NCBI RefSeq assembly: GCF_001542405.1
Contig: NZ_LNCD01000106.1
Location: 1-64,000, forward strand
DNA length: 64,000 nt
Direction: 5' to 3'
Source of the DNA: Rhizobium altiplani
GTDB taxonomy: Bacteria > Pseudomonadota > Alphaproteobacteria > Rhizobiales > Rhizobiaceae
Below the pieces are notes generated by a model, which had not been told where the DNA came from, ran no database searches, and saw nothing but the letters and a program-made list of their open reading frames with translations. Shown in pieces: positions 51,230-60,684 of the stretch; position 1 is the first letter of the stretch; each line of letters starts with the position of its first letter. The translations under genes were made by a program, and so were the position numbers.

Positions 51230-53395
51230 TCATCCGCTGATCAGGGCCAGCCACTCGTCCTCGTCCATCGTCTGGACACCGAGTTCACGTGCCTTGTCGA
51301 GCTTCGAGCCGGCGCCTGGTCCGGCAACCACGATGTCGGTTTTCTTTGACACCGAGCCTGCGACCTTGGCGCCGAGGCTTTCAGCCCGCGCCTTGGCTTC
51401 GTCGCGCGTGAACTTCTCCAGCGAACCGGTGAAGACCACAGTCTTGCCGGCGACTGGGCTGTCTGCAGCAGCAACCTTCTCTGCAGGCAAGGGCGTCCCG
51501 TCATTCAGTTCGGCGAGCAGTCGCGAGATCACCTCGACATTGCGTGGTTCCTTGTAGAATTCGACGATCGCGCGCGCGACGATCTCACCGATGCCTTCGA
51601 TGGCGTTGAGGTCGTTCCAGGGATCGCCCGAGAGCGGCGCGGCAGCTTTCATCGCTGCTTCGAAGTCGGCATAGGTGCCGTAGGAGCGTGCCAGGAGCTT
51701 GGCTGTCGTCTCGCCGACGTGCCGGATGCCGAGCGCGTAAATGAACCGGTGCAGCGCGATGCTCCGCCGCTCGTTGATCGCCGTATAGAGCTTTCCGACG
51801 CTGACCTTGCCGAAACCTTCGATATTTTCAAGCTTTGTCAGCGAGCCGGCCTGCCGCTTCTCAAGCGTGAAAATATCTGGCGCGGTACGGATCTGCAGCG
51901 CCGGATCGTCGCTCTCGAAGAAGAAGTCGACCTGCTTCGATCCCAGGCCCTCGATATCGAAGGCATTGCGCGAAACAAAGTGCTTCAGATGCTCGGTGGC
52001 CTGCGCACGGCAAATGAAGCCACCGGTGCAGCGCGTTACGGAGTCGAGCTTGCCTGTCTTTTCGTTCTTCTCCCGCACCGCATGGCTGCTGCAGACCGGG
52101 CATTTTTGCGGGAATTCATAGCGGGCGGCATCAGCGGGGCGCTTCTCCATGACAACATCGAGCACCTGCGGGATAACGTCTCCGGCCCGCTGCACGATGA
52201 CCGTGTCACCGATCCGAATGTCGTGCCCGACGTCGCGGATGCGTTCGCCCGAGTTCCCGATGCCTTCGATGTAATCGGCGTTATGCAGGGTCGCATTGGT
52301 TACGACGACGCCGCCGACCGTAATTGGCGTCAGCCGTGCAACTGGCGTCAGGGCGCCGGTGCGACCCACCTGGATATCGATGTTCTCGACAGTCGTGAAA
52401 GCCTGTTCGGCCGGGAACTTATGTGCCGTCGCCCAGCGCGGACTGCGGGAGCGGAATCCGAGCCGTTGCTGCAGATCCAGGCTGTCGACCTTGTAGACGA
52501 CACCGTCGATATCATAGTCCAGGTCCGGTCGCTTCAGGCCGATCTCTTCGTAGTGGGCTAAAATATCGGCGACGGAATTTAGCCGCTTCATCAGGGGATT
52601 GACCGGAAAGCCCCAGCTCTTGAACACCTCGACCATACCAAACTGTGTGTCGGAGGGCATGTCGGATATCTCACCCCAGGCATAGGCGAAGAACTTCAAT
52701 TTGCGGCTCGCGGTCACCTTGGCGTCGAGCTGCCGCAGCGATCCGGCGGCCGTGTTGCGCGGATTGACGTAGGTCTGCTTCCCCTCGGCTTCCATCTGCT
52801 TGTTGAGCGCCAGGAAGTCGCTCTTGGCCATGTAGACCTCGCCGCGCACCTCGACGACTGCTGGTGCCCCCGCCGGCAGCGTCTGGGGAATTTCCTTGAT
52901 CGTGCGGATGTTGGCCGTGACGTTTTCGCCGGTCGTGCCGTCGCCGCGCGTTGCAGCGCTCACCATCCTGCCGTTCTCATAGCGAATCGACATAGAGAGG
53001 CCGTCGATCTTCGGCTCCGCGGTAAAGGCAATCGACTGGTCCGGCAGACGGCCGAGGAAGCGATAGACGCTCGCCACGAAGTCCTGCACGTCCTCCTGCG
53101 AGAACGTGTTGTCGAGCGATAGCATCGGCCGTGCATGCACAACGGGCGCGAACGTTACCGAAGGCGCGATACCGACACGCCGCGACGGACTGTCCTCGCG
53201 AATGAGTTCCGGAAAGCGCGCCTCGATCGCGTCGTTGCGACGCTTCAGTGCATCATATTCGGCATCGGAAATCGCCGGGCGATCCTCGCCGTGATAAAGC
53301 TCGTCGTTGCGGGCGATCTCCTTGGCGAGCCGCTCAAGCTCGGCGGCGGCATCTTCGATCGTCAGGGCATCAACGGCTATGGCTTCGGTCGACAT
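51230..53395 (-). CDS. ligA: NAD-dependent DNA ligase
   Basis: A 721-residue essential ligase that seals nicks in replication and repair. The adenylation lysine is Lys129 in EPKIDG, followed by the OB-fold, the zinc finger CPVCSSHAVREK to CTGGFICRA, the helix-hairpin-helix domain and the C-terminal BRCT domain (VAGKTVVFTGSLEKFTRDEA, about 640 on). The length is slightly above the 670 usual in E. coli. It lies downstream of recN by 108 bases in the same direction, at the end of the division cluster. Its stop is close to the GNAT gene. Confidence 0.98.
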   Translation of the reverse strand: MSTEAIAVDALTIEDAAAELERLAKEIARNDELYHGEDRPAISDAEYDALKRRNDAIEARFPELIREDSPSRRVGIAPSVTFAPVVHARPMLSLDNTFSQEDVQDFVASVYRFLGRLPDQSIAFTAEPKIDGLSMSIRYENGRMVSAATRGDGTTGENVTANIRTIKEIPQTLPAGAPAVVEVRGEVYMAKSDFLALNKQMEAEGKQTYVNPRNTAAGSLRQLDAKVTASRKLKFFAYAWGEISDMPSDTQFGMVEVFKSWGFPVNPLMKRLNSVADILAHYEEIGLKRPDLDYDIDGVVYKVDSLDLQQRLGFRSRSPRWATAHKFPAEQAFTTVENIDIQVGRTGALTPVARLTPITVGGVVVTNATLHNADYIEGIGNSGERIRDVGHDIRIGDTVIVQRAGDVIPQVLDVVMEKRPADAARYEFPQKCPVCSSHAVREKNEKTGKLDSVTRCTGGFICRAQATEHLKHFVSRNAFDIEGLGSKQVDFFFESDDPALQIRTAPDIFTLEKRQAGSLTKLENIEGFGKVSVGKLYTAINERRSIALHRFIYALGIRHVGETTAKLLARSYGTYADFEAAMKAAAPLSGDPWNDLNAIEGIGEIVARAIVEFYKEPRNVEVISRLLAELNDGTPLPAEKVAAADSPVAGKTVVFTGSLEKFTRDEAKARAESLGAKVAGSVSKKTDIVVAGPGAGSKLDKARELGVQTMDEDEWLALISG

Positions 53396-53503
53396 ACGGC
53401 TCTCGCTCCACGGAATCTGGAGTCGGTTTTAGAGCAAAATGAATGGATTGAAAGAGAGCGAGAGGTCCTCGTTCGCCCTCTCCCCAATTCGGCGATTAGG
53501 AAA

Positions 53504-55177
53504 TCAGCCGTTCCCGGCCAGCAGCCGGGCCGCTGCCGCCCTCGCCTCTTCCGTCACCGAGGCACCCGCCAGCATGCGTGCGATTTCTTCCGTCCGGTCG
53601 CCAGGCGCCATCGTCGCGACGCGAGTCGCGATCTTCTCCGAGCCTTCGGCGGCCGGTCCCTTCGAAATCAGCAGGTGCGTCGCCGCACGCGCGGCGACCT
53701 GCGGCGCATGTGTGACCGACAGCACCTGCACCCGGTCGGAGAGCCGCTTCAGCCGCTGACCGATCGCATCCGCAACCGCACCACCGACGCCGGTATCGAT
53801 TTCGTCGAAGACGAGCGTCGGCGCAGAACCGCGATCGGCAAGCGCAACCTTCAGGGCGAGCAGGAAGCGCGAAAGCTCGCCGCCGGAAGCTACCTTCATG
53901 ATCGAACCAGGACGTGTGCCCGGGTTGGTCTGAACGTGGAACTCCACCAGGTCGATACCCTCCGAGGTTGCGTCATCAGGATTGGTGGTAATCTCCACCA
54001 TGAAGCGCGCGCGCTCAAGCTTCAGCGCCGGCAGTTCCGCCATGACGGCAGCAGCCAAGGCGTCTCCGGCATGATGACGCTTGTCGGAAAGCGTGCGCGC
54101 CGCTGCGTCGTAGTTTGCCTTGCCAACACCGACCTCGGCTTCAAGCTTGGCAAGCTTTTCCTCGCCGGCATCGACGTCGGCAAGATCGCTGATCATGCGA
54201 ACCGCCAGCGCTGGCAGTTCGGTCACCGGAACGGAGTATTTGCGGGAGGCAGCGCGCAAGGCAAACAGGCGTTCCTCTACACGCTCCAGCTCCTTCGGAT
54301 CGTATTCCGTCTTCCTCAGCGCAGCCTCGACTTCCATCTGCGCATTGGAGAGCTGGTCCAGAGCGGCATCCAGAAGCGCCACCGTATCTTCCAGCAAGCC
54401 CGGCGCCTCGTGGCTCTTGCGCTCCAGCCTGCGCACCAGCGAGGCGATATGTGGCACGGGGGAAGCATTGCCGTTGAGGAATTCGGAAGCCTCGGCGATA
54501 TCGCCGGCGATCCGCTCGGCCTTCATCATCTTCTGGCGACGATCGGCGAGCTCGTCCTCTTCTCCGTCTTGCGGTGAAAGCTTCTCGAGCTCCTCTACGG
54601 AAGCGCGGAGGTAGTCGGCCTCACGAGCAGCATTCGCCACCTTTTCGCGCTGCTTCTTGAGCGTCCGCTCGGTATCGCGCCAGATGCGGTACAGATTGGA
54701 GACTCCGGCAGCATCTTCGTTCACGCCTGCGAAAGCGTCGAGCAGGATCCGGTGCGCATGCGCATCGACCAAGGCACGATCGTCGTGCTGGCCATGGATC
54801 TCGACCAGCATCTGCCCGACCTGGCGCATGAGCTGAACGCTGAGCGGCTGGTCGTTGACGTAAGCCTTGGTACGGCCATCAGCGTTCTGGACACGGCGAA
54901 AGATAAGATCGCCGTTATCATCGATGCCGTTTTCGCGCAGCAGCTTCCGGGCGCTGTGGTCCGCGCCGACATCGAACACAGCCGTAACCTGCCCCTTGTC
55001 CTCGCCGTGGCGAACAAGACCGCCATCTCCGCGCCCGCCAAGCGCGAGCGACAGGCTATCGAGCAGGATGGATTTGCCAGCGCCGGTCTCCCCGGTCAGC
55101 ACCGAGAGGCCGGTCTCAAAGGCGAGATCCAGCCGCTCGATCAGGACGATATCGCGGATCGAAAGCTGGATCAGCAT
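53504..55177 (-). CDS. recN: DNA repair protein RecN
   Basis: A 557-residue SMC-like ATPase for double-strand-break repair. The ATPase head is split: Walker A GETGAGKS (29-36) with LVEIHGQHDDRALVD after it, and the C-terminal half with the signature LSRFLLALKVAL and Walker B TLVFDEIDTGVGG. Between lie the coiled coils (about 150-350). The ATG at 55177 follows GAGGCC. It starts five bases after the bamD stop, so it is co-transcribed with bamD, an arrangement common in alphaproteobacteria. Confidence 0.96.
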   Translation of the reverse strand: MLIQLSIRDIVLIERLDLAFETGLSVLTGETGAGKSILLDSLSLALGGRGDGGLVRHGEDKGQVTAVFDVGADHSARKLLRENGIDDNGDLIFRRVQNADGRTKAYVNDQPLSVQLMRQVGQMLVEIHGQHDDRALVDAHAHRILLDAFAGVNEDAAGVSNLYRIWRDTERTLKKQREKVANAAREADYLRASVEELEKLSPQDGEEDELADRRQKMMKAERIAGDIAEASEFLNGNASPVPHIASLVRRLERKSHEAPGLLEDTVALLDAALDQLSNAQMEVEAALRKTEYDPKELERVEERLFALRAASRKYSVPVTELPALAVRMISDLADVDAGEEKLAKLEAEVGVGKANYDAAARTLSDKRHHAGDALAAAVMAELPALKLERARFMVEITTNPDDATSEGIDLVEFHVQTNPGTRPGSIMKVASGGELSRFLLALKVALADRGSAPTLVFDEIDTGVGGAVADAIGQRLKRLSDRVQVLSVTHAPQVAARAATHLLISKGPAAEGSEKIATRVATMAPGDRTEEIARMLAGASVTEEARAAAARLLAGNG

Positions 55178-55182
55178 TGGCC

Positions 55183-56028
55183 TCAGGTACCGAGCAGGAG
55201 TTTCTTGCCTGCGGCAGCAATCCACGAACCGGGGTTTTCACGCGGCTCGGTGCCACCACTCTTCAGCAGCTTGAAGGAGTCCGCATACCACTGACTGTCA
55301 GGATAGTTGTGGCCGAGAACCGCGGCTGCCGTCTGTGCTTCCTCAACGATGCCCATTGCGTAATAGGCTTCGACAAGGCGCGCAAGCGCTTCTTCGATCT
55401 GGTTGGTATTCGGATATTTCTCGACAACCGTGCGGAAGCGTGAGATCGCCGCCAGGTATTCCTTGCGCTCCATGTAGTAACGGCCGACCTGCATTTCCTT
55501 GCCTGCCATCTGGTCGCGTGCGAAGCGGATTTTCGCCTGCGCGTCGTCGACGTATTCCGAATCCGGATAGTTGTCGATGACGGCCTGCATGGCCTCGACG
55601 GTCTTGGCGGCCGCGCGCTGGTCCTGCGTGACGTCCACGATCTGCTTCGAATAGGTCAGACCGATCAGATACTGCACGTAGGGAGCGTCCTTCGACTTCG
55701 GATACTGCGCCATATAGCGGTTGCCCGAAGCGAGAGCGTCGTCCAGACGGCCCTGGCGATACTTGACGAAGGTGCTCATCACGAGCGCCTTTCGCGCCCA
55801 TTCTGAGAACGGGTTTTCGCGGTCGATTGCGTCGAACTTGCGCGCCGCCTCGGCCATGTTGCCGGCCTTCATGTTGGCGAGGCCCTGGGTATAGAGGACA
55901 TCCGGCGGATCGTTCTCGAGGCCGAGCTTGGTGATATCGATATCGGGGTCCGACTGGCATCCGGAAATTAAGGCACCTGCGCTCAGCACCAAGAGCGATG
56001 CGAACAAAGCGCGCGCTGTCTTCATCAT
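55183..56028 (-). CDS. bamD: Outer-membrane assembly lipoprotein BamD
   Basis: A 281-residue lipoprotein of the BAM complex that inserts beta-barrel proteins in the outer membrane. A signal peptide ends in the lipobox LISGC with lipidated Cys24. Five TPR repeats follow, recognisable from LYTQGLANMKAGNMAEAARK, FVKYRQGRLDDALASGNRYM and YYMERKEYLAAISRFRTVVE. The start may be either of two adjacent ATGs (56028 or 56025). It lies between lpxC and recN, separated from lpxC by a terminator. Confidence 0.96.
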   Translation of the reverse strand: MMKTARALFASLLVLSAGALISGCQSDPDIDITKLGLENDPPDVLYTQGLANMKAGNMAEAARKFDAIDRENPFSEWARKALVMSTFVKYRQGRLDDALASGNRYMAQYPKSKDAPYVQYLIGLTYSKQIVDVTQDQRAAAKTVEAMQAVIDNYPDSEYVDDAQAKIRFARDQMAGKEMQVGRYYMERKEYLAAISRFRTVVEKYPNTNQIEEALARLVEAYYAMGIVEEAQTAAAVLGHNYPDSQWYADSFKLLKSGGTEPRENPGSWIAAAGKKLLLGT

Positions 56029-56280
56029 ACTATCAGACCCTGCATAACCCATCGGAATATCCCAACGCCGCCATCCCTCAACGGCAGCCACGCCTTGCTG
56101 GCGTTTCTAGCCACAAATGTGGAGCCAGAGCAACGCAATGATGATGCATTAACGCATTTTTGTGGCGATGCAGGCGATAAACGCCGGTTTTACACTGCGA
56201 ATGCTGCATCTCGTGCTACTAAGCATCTGCGGCAGCACATCTATCGGGGAATCATCGTCAGCCTGCTCCCCATAAAGAAA

Positions 56281-56300
56281 CCGCCTCCCGAAGGAGGCGG
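56281..56300 (-). terminator. Rho-independent terminator of lpxC
   Basis: CCGCCTCC and GGAGGCGG pair perfectly around CGAA, 27 bases after the lpxC stop. On the minus strand TTTCTTTA follows the stem. It separates lpxC from the bamD-recN genes, which therefore need their own promoter. Confidence 0.85.
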
Positions 56301-56326
56301 CCCTGGCCTAATAAATGCGATGGAGG

Positions 56327-57283
56327 TCATGCCGACCAGGGAGCAAATTCCGGCGCGTTGACCCGGATGAAATCCCGAGCCGCAACACGCTGGCGCGGCG
56401 CAGAGGTCTCGACCACTTCATAGGCGGTCGGGTCGCTGAGCAACGCCTTGAGAGCATTAGCATTCATCTTGTGACCGCCGCGGTAGGACCGATAGCAGCC
56501 GATGAAAGGAGCACCGGCGAGCGCCAGGTCGCCAACCGCATCGAGTGCCTTGTGGCGCACGAACTCGTCCTTGGCGTAGCGCAGGCCTTCGACGTTGATA
56601 ACGGTATTGTCGTCCGATATGACGACCGAATTCTCAAGCGACGAACCAAGCGCGTGGCCGGAGGCCCAAAGACGCTCGACATCGCGCATGAAGCCGAAGG
56701 TACGGGCACGCGACAGCTCGGACTTGAACGTCGCAGCCGTCATGTCGCCTTCCCACTTCTGTCGGCCGATCAGCGGGCAGTCGAAATCGATCTCAACCTC
56801 AAAGCGCATGCCGTCATAGGGACGGAACTCGCTCCACGAACCACCATGCTCGATGCGAACCGGCTTGGTGACGCGGATGTAGCGACGCTTGACGCCAAGC
56901 GATACCAGGCCAACCTGTTCGATCGCCTCGATAAAGGGCATCGAGCTGCCATCCATGATGGGCATTTCGGAACCGTGAACTTCGATCAGGACGTTGTCGA
57001 GACCAAGCGCGTAGACAGCGGCCATGACATGCTCGATCGTCGCGACCGAGCGCGCCGGCGAGAAACCAAGAACGGTGCAGAGATCTGTATTGCCGACCTG
57101 AGAAGACACGGCACGATATTCGGAAACCTCACCGTTGTCGTGCATGCGATTGAAGACAACGCCTGTGTCAGCTTCTGCCGGGTTGAAGGTAATCGAAACG
57201 TCAGCACCGGAATGAACGCCGATGCCCGAGAGCGTAATCGGGCGCGATACTGTCGTCTGAAAACCCAACATGCCAATAACCAT
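56327..57283 (-). CDS. lpxC: UDP-3-O-acyl-N-acetylglucosamine deacetylase
   Basis: A 318-residue zinc enzyme for the committed step of lipid A synthesis in the cytoplasm. The zinc ligands are His85 in TIEHVMAA, and His244 with Asp248 in HKALDAVGDLAL. His271 in RGGHKMN is the catalytic acid. Numbering is about six above E. coli because of a small N-terminal extension. It follows ftsZ, as in other rhizobial and gammaproteobacterial division clusters, but after a 288-base gap with a hairpin, so it is probably transcribed partly on its own. Confidence 0.98.
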   Translation of the reverse strand: MVIGMLGFQTTVSRPITLSGIGVHSGADVSITFNPAEADTGVVFNRMHDNGEVSEYRAVSSQVGNTDLCTVLGFSPARSVATIEHVMAAVYALGLDNVLIEVHGSEMPIMDGSSMPFIEAIEQVGLVSLGVKRRYIRVTKPVRIEHGGSWSEFRPYDGMRFEVEIDFDCPLIGRQKWEGDMTAATFKSELSRARTFGFMRDVERLWASGHALGSSLENSVVISDDNTVINVEGLRYAKDEFVRHKALDAVGDLALAGAPFIGCYRSYRGGHKMNANALKALLSDPTAYEVVETSAPRQRVAARDFIRVNAPEFAPWSA

Positions 57284-57520
57284 AAATTTTTGCCTTTATT
57301 ATCCCTGGTGATCCGCATCGGCTAACATGCCGAACCATCCGCCAGGGGTCATTTCACTCCGTCTGAGCCCCGCGATAAAGCGCAAGAAGACGGTTCCTTG
57401 AGCACATACATACGTGCGCCCGGGTTCCAATCCAAATCACTGTTTCTTTCGCATTGTTACGAAAGCATGCCTTTGAAATAACAACGCAATTCGTGCCGAA
57501 TTCAGAGCTTTGAAACGGCA

Positions 57521-57546
57521 ATGCCCGGGAGCGTACTCCCGGGCAT
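57521..57546 (-). terminator. Stem-loop after ftsZ
   Basis: ATGCCCGGGAG and CTCCCGGGCAT form a perfect 11-base-pair stem around CGTA, 26 bases after the ftsZ stop. The sequence after it on the minus strand is only moderately T-rich, so termination may be partial. Confidence 0.65.
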
Positions 57547-57571
57547 CCTTGTGGCGATTCTGTCCCTTGCC

Positions 57572-59296
57572 TCAGTTCGACTGGCGGCGCAGGAACGCAG
57601 GAATTTCAAGCTGATCGTCTTCCTGCATCATGCGAGCTTGCGGAACGCTTCGGCCCTGATCGTCGAGATTTCCGCGACGCGGCGCATAGAGGCTGGCTTC
57701 CGGAGAAAGCTGTCGGCGCTGCTGCGATGCCGCAGCCGGAGCCGAGGTCATCTCTGGCGCAACTTCCTCTTCGCGGCGACCAAGTGAGTTGGTGATCCGC
57801 TTCAGGAGCCCCATCGGGCCACGCTCTTCGTGGGCGTGAGACGGAGTGGCCGGCTGCGAGCGACGGTCGATCTCGGCCTGCACGACCGGCGGAAAGTCTT
57901 CCACCTTCGGCATGCGAACGGCCTGCTGGGCGGCCATCGGCTGCTGCATGACCGGAGCCGGCTGGCTCATGACAGGCTGCGGAGCCGGCTGGCTGATAAC
58001 AGGCGCGTGAACGGGAGCCTGCTGAACCGGGGCTGGGCGAATGACGGGAGCGGCTTCCGGCGCAGCGAAGATCTTGCTCTGTGGGCGGAAGGTCTCCTGC
58101 ATTGCCGGCTGCTGCACCGGAGCTGCAGCACGCGGAGCGTGGATCTCGAGCTCGCGCTCCATCTCGGCCTCGGCCGTGCGGATTGCCTGTGCAACCGAGT
58201 CGACCGGCTTGGGTGCCTGCTGCATGACAGGTGCAGGCTGAACAGCGGCCGGAGCCGGAGCAACGGCCGCGGAAGGACGCACGATCGGCTTGGCTGCCGG
58301 CTGGAAGGTCTTTCCTGCCGCGGCATTGATCGCACGATCGATACCGGTAGCGACAACGGAAACGCGGATGATGCCTTCGAGCGACTCGTCGAACGTCGCG
58401 CCGAGGATGATGTTTGCGTCCGGATCGACTTCCTCGCGGATGCGGGTCGCAGCTTCGTCGACTTCGAAGAGGGTCAGGTCGCGACCGCCGGTGATCGAGA
58501 TCAGCAGGCCCTGTGCGCCCTTCATCGACGTTTCGTCGAGCAGTGGGTTGGCGATTGCAGCTTCGGCAGCCTGCATCGCGCGGCCCTGGCCGGATGCTTC
58601 GCCAGTGCCCATCATCGCGCGGCCCATTTCGCGCATGACCGAACGGACGTCGGCGAAGTCGAGGTTGATGAGACCTTCCTTCACCATCAGGTCGGTGATG
58701 CAGGCAACGCCGGAGTAGAGTACCTGGTCAGCCATCGCGAAAGCGTCGGCAAAGGTCGTCTTGTCGTTGGCAATGCGGAAGAGGTTCTGGTTCGGAATGA
58801 CGATCAGCGTGTCGACCGACTTTTGCAGCTCTTCGATTCCGGCTTCGGCCAGACGCATGCGGCGACCGCCCTCGAAGTGGAAAGGCTTGGTAACGACGCC
58901 GACCGTGAGGATGCCCTTGTTTCGAGCCGCCTGAGCGACAACAGGAGCAGCGCCGGTGCCGGTGCCGCCGCCCATGCCGGCGGTGACGAAGCACATGTGC
59001 GTACCGTTCAGGTGATCGATGATTTCATCGATGCACTCTTCGGCTGCGGCACGACCGACTTCCGGCTGCGAACCAGCACCGAGACCTTCAGTGACGTTGG
59101 CGCCGAGCTGGATGATGCGCTCCGCCTTGGTCATCGTCAGGGCCTGGGCATCCGTGTTGGCAACGACGAAGTCGACGCCCTGGAGGCCAGCGGAGATCAT
59201 GTTGTTGACAGCGTTGCCGCCGCCGCCGCCAACACCGAACACGGTGATACGCGGCTTAAGCTCAGTGATATCCGGCTTTTGCAGCTTGATAGTCAT
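57572..59296 (-). CDS. ftsZ: Cell division protein FtsZ, long-linker form
   Basis: A 574-residue tubulin-like GTPase that forms the division ring. The GTP-binding signature GGGTGTG is at 109-115, after GVGGGGGNAVNNM (21-33), and the T7 loop region lies near 208-215. The globular core ends at about residue 318. A linker of about 200 residues rich in P, Q, A and V follows, then the conserved C-terminal peptide LEIPAFLRRQ that binds FtsA and other partners. A linker this long is typical of alphaproteobacterial FtsZ1. It is the third division gene after ftsQ and ftsA, with a 56-base gap after ftsA. Confidence 0.98.
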   Translation of the reverse strand: MTIKLQKPDITELKPRITVFGVGGGGGNAVNNMISAGLQGVDFVVANTDAQALTMTKAERIIQLGANVTEGLGAGSQPEVGRAAAEECIDEIIDHLNGTHMCFVTAGMGGGTGTGAAPVVAQAARNKGILTVGVVTKPFHFEGGRRMRLAEAGIEELQKSVDTLIVIPNQNLFRIANDKTTFADAFAMADQVLYSGVACITDLMVKEGLINLDFADVRSVMREMGRAMMGTGEASGQGRAMQAAEAAIANPLLDETSMKGAQGLLISITGGRDLTLFEVDEAATRIREEVDPDANIILGATFDESLEGIIRVSVVATGIDRAINAAAGKTFQPAAKPIVRPSAAVAPAPAAVQPAPVMQQAPKPVDSVAQAIRTAEAEMERELEIHAPRAAAPVQQPAMQETFRPQSKIFAAPEAAPVIRPAPVQQAPVHAPVISQPAPQPVMSQPAPVMQQPMAAQQAVRMPKVEDFPPVVQAEIDRRSQPATPSHAHEERGPMGLLKRITNSLGRREEEVAPEMTSAPAAASQQRRQLSPEASLYAPRRGNLDDQGRSVPQARMMQEDDQLEIPAFLRRQSN

Positions 59297-59352
59297 GTTA
59301 CCGTTCCTTCTCTTTATGGCCGCATCGCCACGCCGGCCAATTCACTCAATTG

Positions 59353-60684
59353 TCAGAAGCTTTCTTTCAACCACTGCCCCATGCGGGCAAAGCGGCTGGT
59401 ATTTCCCCCAAGCGACATGAGCAGACCGCTCTGTGACGCATGTGTTTCCTGGTCCGCGACCTGCGGATAGATCATCAGACCGACGGCCGTCGAAAAGGCT
59501 GGGCCCTTCGCTGCAGTCGGCAGGCCCGAGACGCCCATCGGACGACCGATTCTGACGTTGCGGGCAAGAATGCGACGCGCAACTTCGGCAAGGCCGGTCA
59601 GCTGGCTTGCACCACCCGTCAGCACGACGCGCTTGCCGACGATCGGGCTGAAGCCCGAGCGCTGGATGCGGTCGCGGATCAATTCCATGGTTTCCTCGAT
59701 ACGGGCGCTGACAATGCGCGATACCAAAGCGCGCGGCACTTGCGTCGGCAGGTCGCGTTCGTCTTCGCCGATCGGCGGGATCGAGATCAACTCGCGCTCG
59801 TCCGAGGAGTTCGGCATTGCGGAAGCATGAACGACCTTGAGGCGCTCGGCATCTTCGATACGGGTCGAAAGGCCGCGGGCGAGGTCCGTAGTGACGTGAT
59901 GGCCGCCGAGGCTAACGGCATCCGTGTGCACGAGCTTACCTTCTGCAAAGACCGAAATCGTCGTCGTTCCGCCCCCCATATCGATCGCCGCGCAGCCCAG
60001 CTCGACTTCATCGTCGACGAGAGCTGCCAGACCGGAAGCATACGGCGTCGCAACGATTCCCTCAACCGAGAGGTGAGCGCGATTGACGCTGAGCTCGAGA
60101 TTTTTAAGCGCGGTACGCTCAGCGGTGACGACGTGCATGTCGACGCCGAGAACGTCACCGTACATCGACAAGGGATCTCGGATACCGCGTTCGCCGTCGA
60201 GCGAGAAGCCGGTTGCCAGCGAATGCAGCACGGCACGATCCTGGCGCAGCGACTGCTGGCAGGCTGCCGACAGAACCTTCTTGAGGTCGTTCAGTTCGAC
60301 TTCCTGGCCACCGAGATCGATGGTTGCGGTGTAGATGTCGCTCGTCAGACGACCGGCCGTGACGTTAACGATCAGGCTTTCGACCGTCAGGCCGGCCATG
60401 CGCTCGGCGGCATCGACAGCAAGGCGAATCACGCTTTCCAGCGCATCGAGGTCGGAAATCGCGCCGGTCTTGATGCCGCGCGAACGCTGGTGGCCAATCC
60501 CAATGATTTCAATGTTGTGCGTGCGACCGGGCAGCACCTGGCTTTCCTCGCGAGGCGTCAGGCGGCCGATCATGCAGACGACCTTCGTCGATCCGATGTC
60601 GAGCACCGAAACGACGTGGGACCGCTTCGACGAAAGCGGCTTCAGGCGCGGCAATCCGAAATGGGACGAACCGAACAAGCTCAT
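59353..60684 (-). CDS. ftsA: Cell division protein FtsA
   Basis: A 443-residue actin-like ATPase that ties FtsZ to the inner membrane. The phosphate-1 loop is LDIGSTKVVCMIG (about 28-40), the adenosine region is VVLTGGASQLTGL, and AIDMGGGTTTISVF is the second phosphate loop. The last residues (FARMGQWLKESF) form the amphipathic membrane-targeting helix. Its ATG overlaps the ftsQ stop (ATGA), so the two are coupled. Confidence 0.98.
   Translation of the reverse strand: MSLFGSSHFGLPRLKPLSSKRSHVVSVLDIGSTKVVCMIGRLTPREESQVLPGRTHNIEIIGIGHQRSRGIKTGAISDLDALESVIRLAVDAAERMAGLTVESLIVNVTAGRLTSDIYTATIDLGGQEVELNDLKKVLSAACQQSLRQDRAVLHSLATGFSLDGERGIRDPLSMYGDVLGVDMHVVTAERTALKNLELSVNRAHLSVEGIVATPYASGLAALVDDEVELGCAAIDMGGGTTTISVFAEGKLVHTDAVSLGGHHVTTDLARGLSTRIEDAERLKVVHASAMPNSSDERELISIPPIGEDERDLPTQVPRALVSRIVSARIEETMELIRDRIQRSGFSPIVGKRVVLTGGASQLTGLAEVARRILARNVRIGRPMGVSGLPTAAKGPAFSTAVGLMIYPQVADQETHASQSGLLMSLGGNTSRFARMGQWLKESF

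Noticed and set aside
53431..53450. TTTAGAGCAAAATGAATGG as a second RIME-type element near ligA
   Set aside because: Only one arm resembles the repeat; no pairing partner is present.
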